From positions 62,001-126,000 of the forward strand of contig JAACJM010000217.1 in the NCBI GenBank assembly GCA_013368315.1: 64,000 bases of DNA, written 5' to 3'. The DNA is from Tetrapyrgos nigripes. Taxonomy: Eukaryota; Basidiomycota; Agaricomycetes; Agaricales; Campanellaceae. A program made the translations under genes and the position numbers. Below, piece after piece: positions 37,270 to 48,856 of this stretch (the stretch's first letter is position 1; each line of letters starts with the position of its first letter). The notes under the pieces are model-generated. The model ran no database searches, was not told where the DNA came from, and worked only from the letters and a program-made list of their open reading frames with translations.

Positions 37270-38028
37270 TGATCTGTCTATTGTGTGGATCTAGCACGAC
37301 TCGGATTCATGAGGTGTTCTCAAAATCGATGTCATAGCGAAGAAGGAATATTCTAAGGTTGTCGACTAGTGCCGCAGAGGTATCCCTATGATTCATAGGC
37401 TGGACAGACATGTACATGGTATCATATTTCCGTCCCTTACGTAGAATCCTCCTGCCAAAATAGCCTTTCAAAAATGTACCCTTCGCATTTGAAAACTCTT
37501 TCTAAATATTAAAAACTTCGCACCTGAACGAGGCGGGACATGTAAACGTTCCCGTCACCGGGGATACAGGGAACATCAGGGCAAGCTGCGAGGTATTGAG
37601 ACTTGCGAAAGATACAGAAATGTCCGGCTCAGCGAATCCGACGCGATGGAGTCTCAGACTCACACCACAACGACCGCGATTATTTCCTCTGAGTCGAATT
37701 TCGTCCTCGTTAGTTTCAGCGTACTGTAGCCAACAATGCATTTCTCTAAAAAAATTGTCTTTTCCCTGGAGGACTTTTGGTTTCACTCGGGGGCACAATG
37801 ATCACAACTCAAGGCTTTGGTTCGCGCGCATGGATTAGGAGGATCTGTTTGGTCTACGGTGTCTACGTCATCGTTCACTGGAGGTCCAGCAGATGTCAGT
37901 GTAGCGCACACGCTATCAGAAGATGAGGGTACGGTGCTAGCTTTGGTTGAATAAGAAGCTTTCGTAGCTACGCTGATAGTTGCTTAGTTTGATGTTCGTT
38001 CGGACTCAGCGACTTTTCACTGGGATTA

Positions 38029-38059
38029 GACCGTGCCGCATACGGCCGGCGGCACGGTC
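38029..38059. repeat. Perfect 11-bp inverted repeat (hairpin)
   Basis: The arms GACCGTGCCGC and GCGGCACGGTC are separated by 9 bp. An outer pair (TTTCAC at 38015-38020 and GTGAAA at 38064-38069) extends the symmetry. It lies about 370 bp upstream of the prenyltransferase start. Confidence 0.85.
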
Positions 38060-38190
38060 GACGGTGAAATGCTAGTCTGCTGCCCAGACATACATTTTGC
38101 CCCCCAAGGAATCACTCTACTTTGGTCAGTTTTTTAAAATAGGTTGAAAAGGTAAAAAGTAGCTGTATAGTAGCTGTAGAGTTCCTTCGA

Positions 38191-38294
38191 CCGTATACGG
38201 ACGGTATACGACCCGTATCCGTACAGAGAAATACGGTACGGTTCCGAGTAGTCCGTAAAAAATACGACCGTTACCGTATATGGACGGTATTCTC
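38191..38294. repeat. Cluster of CCGTATACGG-type palindromic words
   Basis: At least six variants of CCGTAT/ATACGG occur within ~100 bp (ccgtatacgg, acggtatacg, cccgtatccgta, atacggtacgg, accgtatatgg, acggtatt). It could be clustered operator sites for a dimeric regulator or the remains of a small inverted-repeat element. It lies 140-240 bp before the prenyltransferase ATG. Confidence 0.7.
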
Positions 38295-38429
38295 GAGTCC
38301 TTTGTAGGTGCTATTGTGAGGACCGTAACAAGATCAAGTTCATGTACAGCCCTTTACCTAGTACTTTGAAACATCTCGTATATATAAATCTTCCCAGTGC
38401 TACAGCATCTCCTTCATTAGTCCCCAACG

Positions 38430-39794
38430 ATGTCGATTCCCAAGGAAACCAAGCCCTTGAAGTCTACTATAACTTCTTTCCAAGGCTCCGCTTCCAATGC
38501 ATCGGTTTGGGACTTCTGGGTACTAACTCGAATGCATGAATTTCCTCTTGGAACTCTGGTCATATTCTGGCCTTGCGGTAAGCTCAATCTTGGGTCGCTC
38601 CTTCTCATATTCTGACTCACCCAATCTGCCACAGCGTTTGGTGTTGTACGAGGTGCCTTTGTGCAACCTTTATCAATGCTTGAGCTCGGCAAGATGACAT
38701 TCTACTTCCTGATTATAAGCGCTTTGATGCATAGCGCTGGATGTGTCATAAATGATATTTGCGACCGCGACTTTGACCGCCAAGTTGGTGAGCTCTCCTA
38801 GAAAACCTGTAAAAAGTGAAAAATTTACCTATACGTCTGCCCCAGGACGTACGAAAAATAGGCCTCTGGCCAGAGGAGTGATCTCGCTAACCGAAGCGAC
38901 GTTGTTGCTTTTTGTGCTTGTGGGACTCTCGCTTCATATGATGTCCTACTGCAATTCTTTAGCGTGCGATCTTCAATTAAGATGCTTTTCTTTCGGTTCG
39001 TTGACAGAAATACCTTTTCGTAGGTTCAACGTGGGTTTGATAGGAATTATTCTATTGTCGAGCCTGTATCCTTTAATGAAACGTTGGATATGGTGGCCGC
39101 AAGCTTGGTTAGGTACGTTACCAGCCATCTATCTCGAATATCACTTACACTCTACTTTCATATGATCTAGGGTTAGCAACGAGTTGGGGATTTCCTGTAG
39201 CATGGATTACAGTCACCGGAAACGTTGATTGGAACATTGTTCCAGTGTTCTTCTTTGGGTTGTGGTCGTAAGTGATTTGTTTGAGATGCATCGATCGAGT
39301 ATCAATCCGTTCCTTTATCCAGATGGACAATGGTCTATGATACAATCTACGGGTGTCAGGTGAGTCAAACCCCGCGCTTAGTTGAGAAATTTACTTAACC
39401 TCGCCTTATTCCCTAGGACAAGAAAGACGACGTCAAAGCTGGGGTTAAATCAACTAGCTTGCTTTTTGGATCATACCTTAGACCTGTCTTAGCAGTATTT
39501 GCCACAAATGTTGTGTGTGCATTCGTTTATGTCGGCCTAAAACACGGACACGGGTTGGCGTATTGGATCATTTCTGTCGGAGGAGCAGCAGCTCATTTTG
39601 CATGGCAATTGATTACTCTGAATCCGGACGATCCAAGCGACTGTGCCGTAAAGTTCAAAGTGAGTGCGGTAAATCTTCTGTGCTCGTACTTTCGGGCTCA
39701 CTTCAAATCCTAGTCAAACGGCAATCTGGGCTATATCATTTATTTGGGAATGGTGGCTGACTATTATTTCGAGGTTGTTTCCATGATGGATTGA
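38430..39794 (+). CDS. UbiA-family prenyltransferase (COQ2-like paralog)
   Basis: UbiA enzymes transfer a prenyl chain to an aromatic or other acceptor within the membrane. Eight exons (introns 38578-38634, 38788-38845, 38964-39023, 39113-39170, 39269-39322, 39360-39416, 39660-39713) give about 310 aa. The first Mg-binding motif is INDICDRDFD (NDxxDxxxD), followed by RTKNRPLARG. The second is VYDTIYGCQDKKDD, close to the YDTIYAHQDKxDD of COQ2. Multiple hydrophobic helices follow. No obvious mitochondrial presequence is seen (start MSIPKETKPLKSTITSF). That suggests a specialised paralog rather than the ubiquinone enzyme, but this is inference. All motifs are intact. Confidence 0.9.
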
Positions 39795-41839
39795 GATAGA
39801 GATCAAGCCTGCGACGACGTGCGTTAACTGATGTACAATATATATTATATTCGCTCGACGAAGCACTTAGTACGCCAGGGAATATATAGCGTGAATACAG
39901 ACCGAGTCTCAATGTGATCACTACGATCATGACGTTTTCGGTACCAGCAAACACGGATGTGACGCATTGCAAAAAGCCTGGAAGAAGAGAGACGAATGTC
40001 AGCCTAGCTGTTTTGATGGACAGTAAAACAGAAGAGGATGTACAGCAGGCATCATAATGTTGGCTGGATGTCAACCAATTATCTTTTTTGTTCTTCCTAA
40101 ACCTTCTATCCAACGAAGAGATCGAGCGAAAAACACCTTGAAAATCCCTGATAGATGGATCACAACAGGACAAGACAGCTGGCCTTTTGGCGTGGATAAA
40201 CCCAGTGCCTGTCAGTGCCCTACATGACGAGAATGCAAATGAGCAAACAATTCAGAAATGGCAGAAGACAAAAATGCACAATAAACCGACACAAGTAGGA
40301 TATCCGGACATTTAAATCATATGGAAGGACCGAGAGTTTACACCGAAACGCCAGGAGGGATGAGGAGGATGAATGCTACTAGATCTTAGGTACGTGCCAA
40401 GAATGTAATAGGCACCCCTGGCAGCGTGGATAGGAAAGCGTTGAAGACGTTGAAAAGTAGCGGTACGTCTACGTCCAGCGGATAGATGGCGAGGAAGAAT
40501 TGTTCCCAGGCAACGTCGTAGGGATTCCAAATCACCTTAGTTTTAATTGGGCCTGGATAAGTATGACCGAGGTCGATGAGTGGATTGAGCGGAGCAGGGC
40601 CCAAGGATGACGCACCGCAAAGCTGAACTTTGAGGAACAGTGGTATCGACTTCTTCAAAAACGAAGAAAGAGTCCTACCAGACCGTAGTACCACCCTCAA
40701 GACAATTGCAAGTCCTTGCATGCAGCAAGGTCCAGCTAGGTCTAAAATGGGAGGATTGTCTGTCTCTGTCTCTCCTGCTCCCCCTAGTCGATAGTCGCAA
40801 CGACCTCACTCGTCTCGTCCGCATCCAATTACGCGCCTTCGACTTCCCTTTACGCAAACACCCACATGCCATAGTGACAGCCTGCGAGACACATTCCTGA
40901 TACATAGAAGGAAGATGGAAGAACAACGCGTTTCCTCAAAACCCTACGAATGGAACTGCGTACACGTTTCCTGAAAGGAGGTTTTGCTGCTGGGTCTCCT
41001 GAGTTCTGAAGCGCTCGCTTCGGTGCCATTTATATTGACACCGACTGGGACTTATTGCTTGAGGAGGAAGTGAATCCTGTGTGGGAGGACTTGAGAATCT
41101 CACGAGGCCTGCCGTGGGATGGTCGTCTGAGCTGGAGCTTGAGGAGGATTTTGGGAGGATTCGTACGCAAGTGCAGACTGCAGTACTTTGTATAAAAACG
41201 AGTCCAAGACGACGGCGTAGGAGATGACTAGAAAGACTGTGTGAGAGTCAGCCAGCCAGAACGAAGATAACGAATCCAAAACACACACGGGTAACACTGA
41301 GGCGATTTCGGAGGTTTCTGTTCTCTTCTCGCTTTACGGGAGACAGCACGTTCGCGAACGCTGCAACATCGTTCACAACAACTCAGAAACCACAGAAGGC
41401 CTAGGTCTCGGACACAAACGCATTGCACTAGATCTTCTCATTCCAGAAAATCGCAAATAGAAAATCGACTCGAGTAATTCCGGGGGCAATGATGCTAGCA
41501 TTGAAGGGTGTCGGACTTTCAACTGAAGTGCATTGGATTTGAGGAAGTATTCTCAGTAAAATCTAGACTCTACTAATACATCCACACGGCGACCCTTACA
41601 ACCTGGTTCGCTGAGAGCCCATCCGCTCTCTACGTTGGCCGAATCAATACTCATGGTCGTTTCAGAGAGTTTTGCCCCACGCAAATCAGCCAACGTTTTA
41701 TGCAGCCTGCAGTCACCAACCTGATCAAGTGGACTGGGCTTTCTTCCGCCTCTGAAACTTTCCGATTGCATATTGCCAATGTAGACATAAAAAACCCTGC
41801 CCACTAAAGTCAACTCATCCTTCCCCATCACTATTGTTT
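39795..41839. other. Region without a well-supported gene
   Basis: Two minus-strand open frames deserve mention. The frame at 39736-40173 (145 codons, overlapping the UbiA 3' end) is rich in Ser/Arg and looks accidental. The frame at 40386-40721 contains a protein-like run (WNPYDVAWEQFFLAIYPLDV, FLSTLPGVPITFLA) that could be a fragment of a real gene, though I recognise no family. The remainder (40.9-41.8 kb) shows no coding signal I trust. Confidence 0.4.
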
Positions 41840-42450
41840 ATGGATTTCATTTTTCTCTCCTTTATAACAACTGGCTTTTGGTATCTGTCCACTGTCGCGG
41901 GGGCCGTGTTGCTGATCCTACCCCTGAGGCGTACCTCACCAGTATTTGCAGTAAGCTGCCACTTTCCTTCCGACCTCTTTCCAGGCTGCTCGCTCACCTA
42001 ATCTTCTCTATCTAGATCTCCAACGTGTCCAAAACGCTAGGAAGAATCGTAACACTCCTCTTTGGTTTGGCGGTGAGTGAAGTTGCTCACTGACATGCGG
42101 TTCAAGTTGAAGCTAGCTAATTACCACTTTCGCATAGAGTGGGGTCTCCCTACACAGTTCAATGCCACGGACGCGTTCTTGAACGATTGGGCCGATTCTC
42201 AGAAATTACAATACAGTCAAGATGCCGGCTGGATTGTGAGTGTGTCGTGTCACTCACCCGACTACATCTCATTTTTTTTTTTCGTATACAGCACTGGAAC
42301 TTCAAAATTGAAATATCGGCATTGGCGGGAGATCTTGCTAGACAGTGGTCGTACACTGAAGGTGTCAGGCGTGGCTACTTTACCAGAGATCCAGCTGCGT
42401 ACCACAATGCGAGCGTCTGTGATCAGTGGCGAAATACCACCTCCACCTGA
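41840..42450 (+). CDS. Small membrane-anchored hypothetical protein (about 140 aa)
   Basis: Four exons join with all introns in phase 0: 41840-41950, 42016-42072, 42140-42235 and 42292-42450. The third acceptor must be the second AG of catagag (42139). The product begins with a hydrophobic anchor (FIFLSFITTGFWYLSTVAGA), then a short basic loop and a second hydrophobic patch (GRIVTLLFGLAWGL). A polar tail follows with four N-glycosylation-type sites (NVS, NAT, NAS, NTT) and ends RNTTST. No family recognised. Clean splicing and glycosylation sequons suggest a real secretory-pathway protein. Confidence 0.55.
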
Positions 42451-43226
42451 AGGCTGAGCTCCTCTGGCTGAATCCAAACACGACAGGCTGATAGAACACT
42501 CCCTGTCCCAAAACTCTTTTTCACTCTCACTTTGAACTCGGACGTTTATACCGACCGTTATCGCTCGCCTCTTGTACGACGATTCTGTTACTGATTTATT
42601 ATATCATGTTGCTACAGGTTTTAACTTGTAAATTAGTCGTCTTCTTGTGCTTATCTCAAACAGTGCCAGATTTCTTGGAATTATTGTCAGGACGATGATC
42701 ATCGACTGTCGTTGTTCAGATTACAAGCGCGAAATTGATGAGAAACGTTGTACCTTTCTGAATTTCAGCTGAGGACTGAGAAGAGTACCATGACTCCTCG
42801 TCTGTAATGATTCCTATACGTCATCCTCCATGTTGACCATCACTGTTCTCGTTGCTCGGGATCTGACTTTGGACGACGATTCGGCACCCGAACTTTCTAA
42901 CCAAGTATCATTGCGTCTTCTGCCAACGTCCATTGCACCAAAAGATGTTCCTGATGCAAAATGCAAACATGAGAGGCAAGGGCGACATACATATGGATTC
43001 ATCTTTTTGAAGTTTGGAAGTCATGAGGACGTCCAGTATTGCGCATCGAAATGACCTCCTTTACATCTCTTTACCTTTTTATGCTCATAAAATCCAGATA
43101 CAAAAGTTTTGCATTTACGTATGGTACAGTATGACTTCATTTCGTACAATACACTGTCCTGCTGGAGATGTATACTAAGTGTAGAAAGACCAGCCAAAAC
43201 GTAGAAACTAAACATGAAAAGGCAAC
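42451..43226. other. Intergenic spacer
   Basis: A 74-codon plus-strand frame (42830-43054) starting MLTITVLVARDL has no splice partners or recognisable domain. I do not call it a gene. Confidence 0.45.
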
Positions 43227-44600
43227 CTATAACTTCTTGATCATCGCAAGATCATGAGATTTGAGAATGAATTCATAATCTTTAACGCCTTTCGGCCACA
43301 AACCTGGAACCAAATCAAAGGGGTATCTGACCTGGTGTTCCACTCCGGCCCAATCAAAGTCAATAACCCTTACCCTCTGCGCTTCATCCAGATCCTCCCC
43401 ATCCTTTTGTGCCACGATTATAATATTTGGGGTCGGATGTCGCCATGGACAAAGTTCATCCCATGCAGGCGCTTCACAACAGCGGTCACGGAGTCTAGCA
43501 CAGGCTCCGACACCTCCAGGTCGGCAAGAGTCTCGCCCTCGAGATGTTCCATCACGACCATCTTTCGTTCACTACATCCAGACTGCTCTTCAGGGTTAGA
43601 CCAAATCAGTCCATAATAGTACAACTTTGGTGCGCAATTGATCTCTTCCAAGGCTTTGTGGGCTTCAACACCGTAACGATCGACAAACTTGACAACAAAT
43701 TTCCATTTAGTGTCACGCTCGGTTGCGAAGTATACGACTCTACATGAGGATGGGAGCTGTTGAGCGGCTTCTCATAGCGGGAGTTGACCGTTGACCCATC
43801 GGAAGCGTTAGTATACGATGCTGCCAGTGGGAAGAAACGGGCATCTGGACCAATAATTGAGGGGGAAGTCTGATACCACCTTTCAAGGCGTTCTAAGGAT
43901 TTACGAAGGGCGAAAAAGACACGAGCGATGGTCAAGACTGGTCATCGATGACATGGCTGTCGCCAAGCCAGATGCAATCGGTCAAATGCTGTGAAGATCG
44001 CACCAGTCCACGGCCCCGCCAGGGAGATGAGGAATGATGGACAGTTGCATGTTTCCCGTAGAGCCTCGACTTGTTGACTGTTGGCTGTCCAGTACGCGAG
44101 ATACGAGAAAAATGCCTGTATTGAGCCCTCTCCGCTAGTGCCTATCTCTGGCTTCTCCTCGACAACGCATAGGGCTCCCGTACCAGTCAGATTGTGACAA
44201 ATACACGGAACAAAATAACTATTTGAATCAATGCTGATCTGTTGAACACCATAGCCAAGAACGCCTCGTAAAGTGAACTCCTCTCGTTGAGGTCGCAATT
44301 TTGGAGGTAGAACGCATGATTTTGCGAGTCTCCAGTACGATATCCTTTGGAATTTCGGTTGTCCGCTCCCTGATGCAAGCGAGGAAGAAAGCGAATACAG
44401 GATGATAAATTTCAATAGGTTGTGCGCAAATCGGCCATCGTATATCCGTGTCGGGCCCGCTTGATATTCGGCGTAGTTGGGGGGCTGGGCGCTCCGTGAT
44501 GGACTCTTACGTTTGTCTTGCACAACTCTCTGAAAGTCTGGTTTTTCAAGCTCGTTGGAATCGGAGAACAGAAAAAGAAAATACTGGCGCACTTTTCTTC
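43227..44600 (-). pseudogene. Nuclease-like plus kinase fusion protein (Crinkler-like), frameshifted
   Basis: The N-terminal half has a PD-(D/E)xK nuclease-like signature, VVEEKPEIGTSGEG, in a hydrophobic-rich context (QAFFSYLAYW). The C-terminal half is a protein-kinase-like domain: KWKFVVKFVDRYG, RKMVVMEHLEGETL, KRLHGMNFVHGDIRP, then NIIIVAQKDGED and RVIDFDWAG. REase plus kinase combinations are known among Crinkler-type proteins and are frequent in Agaricomycetes. A one-base shift near 43430 separates HGDIRP from NIII inside the catalytic loop, and no GT-AG intron can repair it. Upstream, several frame changes between 44590 and 44200 are either short introns or more damage. The start is uncertain. 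Confidence 0.6.
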
Positions 44601-45181
44601 AGCTCGGAAACCGTGCCCTCCTCATTTTCCCCTTCTGCATCATCGGTCCGCTGATTTGACGTTGGCGGCTCAAGCAGTTCGTTCTGGGAGCTGCAGTGCC
44701 CGATGCATTGCATGTAGTTGCGAGCGGAGCCTGCGACGAGAGCATTTCTCACCGGGCTGAGTTGGGGGCCGGGCTAGTGACATCCGTCTGTATTTGGCCT
44801 TGTGTTAGTCTCCCCCTAGGCTGACTCAACCGCTCATATGAAGCTCGCTTACCAGAGCATTGTTTGGAATTTTGTGGTTTCGACGGGAAATCCGCTCGTT
44901 CAGTTCTTCTCTAATCAGGCTATAAACTTCCAAAAGTGTATATTTTATGTACTATAGCCCTGTAGTCTTTTCCTGCGAAGAAAACAATAGCATTTTGAGT
45001 TAACTACTCAAGGACCAACTAAATCAAGACTACTAGACACGTTGTCTAACTATCATTCATGGAAGAGCCTATGCAATTCTTCCAGCGGCCTGAGACCTTA
45101 GGCCTCCGAGTCGGGCTGGATGTGAGACTCATCGGACCTCTGGGAAATTTCCAGGGCAATCGACAAAACCAATGCCAAGGA
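44601..45181. other. Intergenic spacer
   Basis: Upstream region of the nuclease-kinase relic and 3' flank of the DUF4436 gene. No supported gene is visible. The exact 5' end of the relic may reach into the first 150 bp. Confidence 0.45.
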
Positions 45182-47019
45182 CTAGGTTAGACTCTTGCTC
45201 AGCGTCTGATTCGCGCATTGTAGACTTTGGTCACTCACTGAAAGGACAAACAACCCAAGGGCAGGGACATTAACATAGTAATCTAGGTAGTCCTGAATGT
45301 GACGATCCGATTTTCCGTATTGTCAAAGTACTTACCGATTAGAGTTCCTGCCATACTTATTGTTTAGGATCTCACTCAGTGAAGCATAAGCGCCGTTAGC
45401 ACTTACCGGAACCTGAAGGTACATCGGGCAAGGTGACCTTGAGTTGCGTTGCGGTAAAAAGCGCCGTGATCAAGAGCGCTAGTACTGCCACTCTGTTGAC
45501 TTGTAAACTCGGCGTGAAAACCACTTTGAATGTAATGAAGGAAAGTGAGAGTGCGGCAAGAGCTGCAGATTGGTGCATGTCAGCCACTCCCCCGGCTATG
45601 GAAAATATCACCTACCTATCGTGATAATGACCAGGACGGCGTAAGCTTTCACTTGTATGTTCCTCTTGATATCCAAGCTGAACGCTAAGGCCACCCGGCT
45701 GAACTGTGGGTACCTTTGTGCGAATTCTACTTTAAAGCCTCTGTTATAGACGTCGGGGCTTGAACAATTAGCTCAGTATGCACAGCCAGGACTGAGCTTA
45801 CGGGATGGGATTGATAGTTGATGAGATGAAGATTTGCACAGGTCTGAGCGTATCGATCGTATAGGCATAGATATGTACTGTTGCATGATAACTAAATATA
45901 TATAGAATCATCCGAGTCAACCAAATTGTGAGATTGAGATCGTGAGCCTCTTACACATCGAAAGGGTATCGTGCCACCGAGGAACTTGCACGATTTTTGA
46001 AGAAAGTGTCAGGCTCTAGTCCCTGCTCCACGACCGGGATTGGCTCCAGGGCAGAAGAACCTAGAATTACAGAGCTAGTGCGAAAAACAGGGGAATCTGG
46101 AGCCCAAGTTCCTTCGAAACAAAAGGCCTGTGGATTGAACTCGTATATCGGGTCAAATGTCGAATCATCATTCGATGTCATGTTTGAGCTGTCCCCCTGT
46201 ATAAGTTGACTATTCGAAATGTTACGTTGTCTAAAGGGAAGGCCACAATTGGAACGTACGGGTCCACAAAAAACCTGATGTGTTCATCTGCAGCCACTTC
46301 AGAATCAACGCCGCAGGCCGGATAATCGTTGATATACCAAGACATAGATAAACTCCTTTGTGCGAGATCAACTCCTTCCAATTCCAAGATCATTGAAATC
46401 TGCACAAAACCACCAAAAGTCAACATTACGGCTACTCCGGAGCTGTGAATCAAGAATGAAGCTACCTGGCTTTGTCCTGGAATGTCCTCGGAGTCTGGCT
46501 CGAAACCTATTTGCGTTCCCAAGCCTGCTGTTGGTTTCAGCATCGCTACATCCAACAACACGACATATCCAACCAAGCACAAGAGGAAAAAGGCCTTTCT
46601 GTGAGTTCGTACTTGCTTCCTGAGAGGATGTGTGACTGAGAAGGTCCTCGAGACATTGACTGGACTACTACTGACGTGAACCACCCCCAAAGTCCAGCAA
46701 GCGCGCTATACGCGGTATTGTGATTTTTCGTGCTCTCGCTTCCAGTTCCTGTAGGACTTGAATGTGAATGCAGCGATAAACCTGTATTTGGACTTTCGAG
46801 ATGCTATAAACTTACTGTTCCGACTCGTCTACGGGGCTAGGGGGTCGAGGAATGGTAGTATCGGTTCTAGAGTTACCATGCGTTCCCTGTTCATGGGGAC
46901 CTATTCCAGGCCTGGGATATAATGAGACTTCTGTGGCATATTTCTTCGAACCCTTCAGCACTGTGCACTTACGGTTCAACTGATGAGCCCAGATCAGCAA
47001 ACGGTTGACTGGCGACCAT
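45182..47019 (-). CDS. DUF4436-type integral membrane protein
   Basis: Start at 47019 (MVASQPFADLGSS). A Pro/Ser-rich cytosolic leader is followed by the first helix (AFFLLCLVGYVVLLDVAML). A large lumenal domain then has VQISMILELEGVDLAQRSL, WYINDYPACG, and the hallmark RYPFDVHIYAY joined across an intron. The C-terminal helices are AYAVLVIITIALAALSLSF, VAVLALLITALFTATQL, the LPDVPSGSGTLIDYY link and ALGLFVLS, ending at 45182. About eight short GT-AG introns are needed, and the reading frame is clean throughout. The DUF4436 assignment rests on the YPFD motif and helix arrangement. The molecular role is unknown. Confidence 0.65.
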
Positions 47020-47678
47020 GGTCACAGAGATCGTGGGTTACTTAGGAATACTGATGGTCCTTTTCAAACCTGATAAGCAGTTTGCAAATCACATACCAGA
47101 GAAGCTCGAGGACAGGCGTGAGGCTTTTGTTTTTGGCCTCGCTAAAATCCTACCACACGCTCAGTACTTCCATGCCAGATCCATGCCAGAGTGCCTTAAT
47201 ATGTCGGGAACTTACACGCCGGAAGTACGTTTCTATCGGCTCGACGGATAGATGAGCAGATAGGTGTACAGAAGTAGGATGTATTTGAAGTTCAGATATA
47301 TATACAAATAAATGCTATATTTTGACTCTAAATATTCGTACAGAAAGAACGTATATCTGGAAACCCCTAATTACACTTGATAGGTAAACAAAAAGATGGC
47401 ACATGTAATCTATGTAAAGATGTACAAAAAGACGCCTAATTTGTATAGCTATTCGAACAAAAGAAAGATAACCTTTTAAAGCTCCGGATACATGTCCAGA
47501 AATCCCGTATATCTGAAGCACATATACAGGTGCAGATAGGAGTCCAAATGGACCATCTATCCAGAGTTCAGATAGGTCCGCAGATATATCGTATTTCCGG
47601 AGTCAGAATAGGACGCAGGCGCGTCAGTGGCTTGACGCAGTCGCGTTTCCAACGCGTCCACGGCAAGGCGCATCTGCG
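47020..47678. other. AT-rich spacer with tatatctg-type repeats
   Basis: It contains many short words related to gtatatctg and agatatat between 47290 and 47600, which may be the remains of a small transposon. A 77-codon plus-strand frame (47018-47251) starts at the ATG/CAT palindrome of the neighbouring gene and has no recognisable domain. Confidence 0.45.
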
Positions 47679-48430
47679 TCAGAAGTCGTCGTGTACGCTG
47701 TTGCTGCCAAGTTTGGCTTTGCGTGTAGCATCGGCCCGTCCTTCCCAAGACGATAAACGTGTGATGGTCTTGAAAGCGTTGTCTTGCAAAACGTAGATGC
47801 CCTGGATTGACTTGGTGAGCTGGAATACCTTGAGGGACGGGGTAAAAACGCACCCTATGGTTCGTCCGCAGGTTGTCCACTTGTCTATCCCAACACGCTG
47901 CCCACAGATCCTTGCATACAAATTTGATGACGTCCAAGGTTTCTGTAAATAGAGATCTGTCCCGACATAATCTAAGGACGGTTAGAGTGGTATTGATTAC
48001 ACTGTAAAGAGGTATACGTACCTCTCTGCAAAGTTCGCGCCAACATGCAATCCGATAGCTTCAAGACGCGTTCTGATAGCTTCTTCCTCTTCATCCACTG
48101 CAGCGTTTTTCCCTGAACGAGAATTGAGACTGATCAGGACGGTCGAGTCTCTGGGGTTTTCGGTCTTTAGAGGCAAAGTCGATAGTGCAGGTTGTGGTGG
48201 TGGGATCAGTCCGGCATCGACCATTTCTTTTTCTATATCCTCTTGGACCGAGCAGTCACTACAGCTGAAGATTCACGTAGAGTGTTGACGACTTCGATCA
48301 AGAAATAGTCCATCATTGCGCCGTCGACATAGCGCATTGGCGGATCGGCCAGAGTAGCGGGACTCGGAGTGACCAGCGAGCTGGCGGATTTGGAGGAGCT
48401 CGAGATCTGTATGGAAGGGCGACTGGACAT
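47679..48430 (-). pseudogene. Trs33-like TRAPP subunit, frameshifted and truncated
   Basis: Trs33 (TRAPPC6) is a small Bet3-family subunit of the TRAPP vesicle-tethering complexes. The start MSSRPSIQI (48430) gives a Ser-rich leader and the family core YVDGAMMDYFLIEVVNTLR, ESSAVVTARSKR. A two-base excess (AT) near 48236 then breaks the frame. The downstream frame continues IEKEMVDAGLIPPP, AIRTRLEAIGLHVGANFAERL, LDVIKFVCKDLWAACWD, DNLRTNHRGIYVLQDNAFK and ITRLSSWEGRADATRKAK. It stops at 47679 before the usual C-terminal strand and helix (a PCGIIRGAL-like segment). Two independent lesions point to a decayed copy. The working gene is presumably elsewhere. Confidence 0.72.
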
Positions 48431-48856
48431 GGTGGTTGATGGAAGAGGAGACACGGCGAGTAGTTGTACCAATGGATGATCTTCATGGGCTCCCGGAAAC
48501 AAGTGCACCGACAGCGGATGAAGTTTGGACCGTACGAGGCACAGTCTGAGTGGAGGTTCGAAGCAAGGAACGAAATAGCATCTGACGCCAAGCGCTGCAC
48601 AATGAACTGAGAGAGAGTGGAGGGTAACTCTGCATTATCCTCATGTGGAGAACTTTGTTGGTTGACCTTCACAGAGGATTCCAAAAATACGGGCTAACAG
48701 CTCGACGGGCAAAGACGGAGGAATGGCCGGTTGGGATGGCAAACATCCAAATCTACACCCAAGAATGTACATACAACGCAGATACGAAAGCAAGAAACAC
48801 GATAGCAAACAGAAAACAACGACGCTAAAGAAAAAGAGGAGAAAAGCCCCAATTGC
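48431..48856. other. Spacer between Trs33 relic and T5orf172-like relic
   Basis: Upstream region of the Trs33 relic (promoter side) and 3' flank of the next relic. No supported gene. A-rich run near 48825-48845. Confidence 0.5.

Larger units (their letters stand above)
37270..38429. other. Intergenic region with inverted repeats upstream of UbiA gene
   Basis: Besides P450 3' sequence it contains a hairpin-forming inverted repeat (38029-38059) and a cluster of CCGTATAC-like words (38191-38294), both annotated separately. No supported gene. Confidence 0.55.

Noticed and set aside
38013..38023. acttttcactggg resembling the end of the A1 transposon
   Set aside because: Only about 11 bases match and no partner inverted repeat was found nearby.
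39736..40173. 145-codon minus-strand frame overlapping the UbiA 3' end
   Set aside because: Biased composition, overlap with a real exon, no family match.
47018..47251. 77-codon plus-strand frame beginning MVTEIVGYLG
   Set aside because: Starts on the reverse of the DUF4436 start codon and has no recognisable domain or partner exon.
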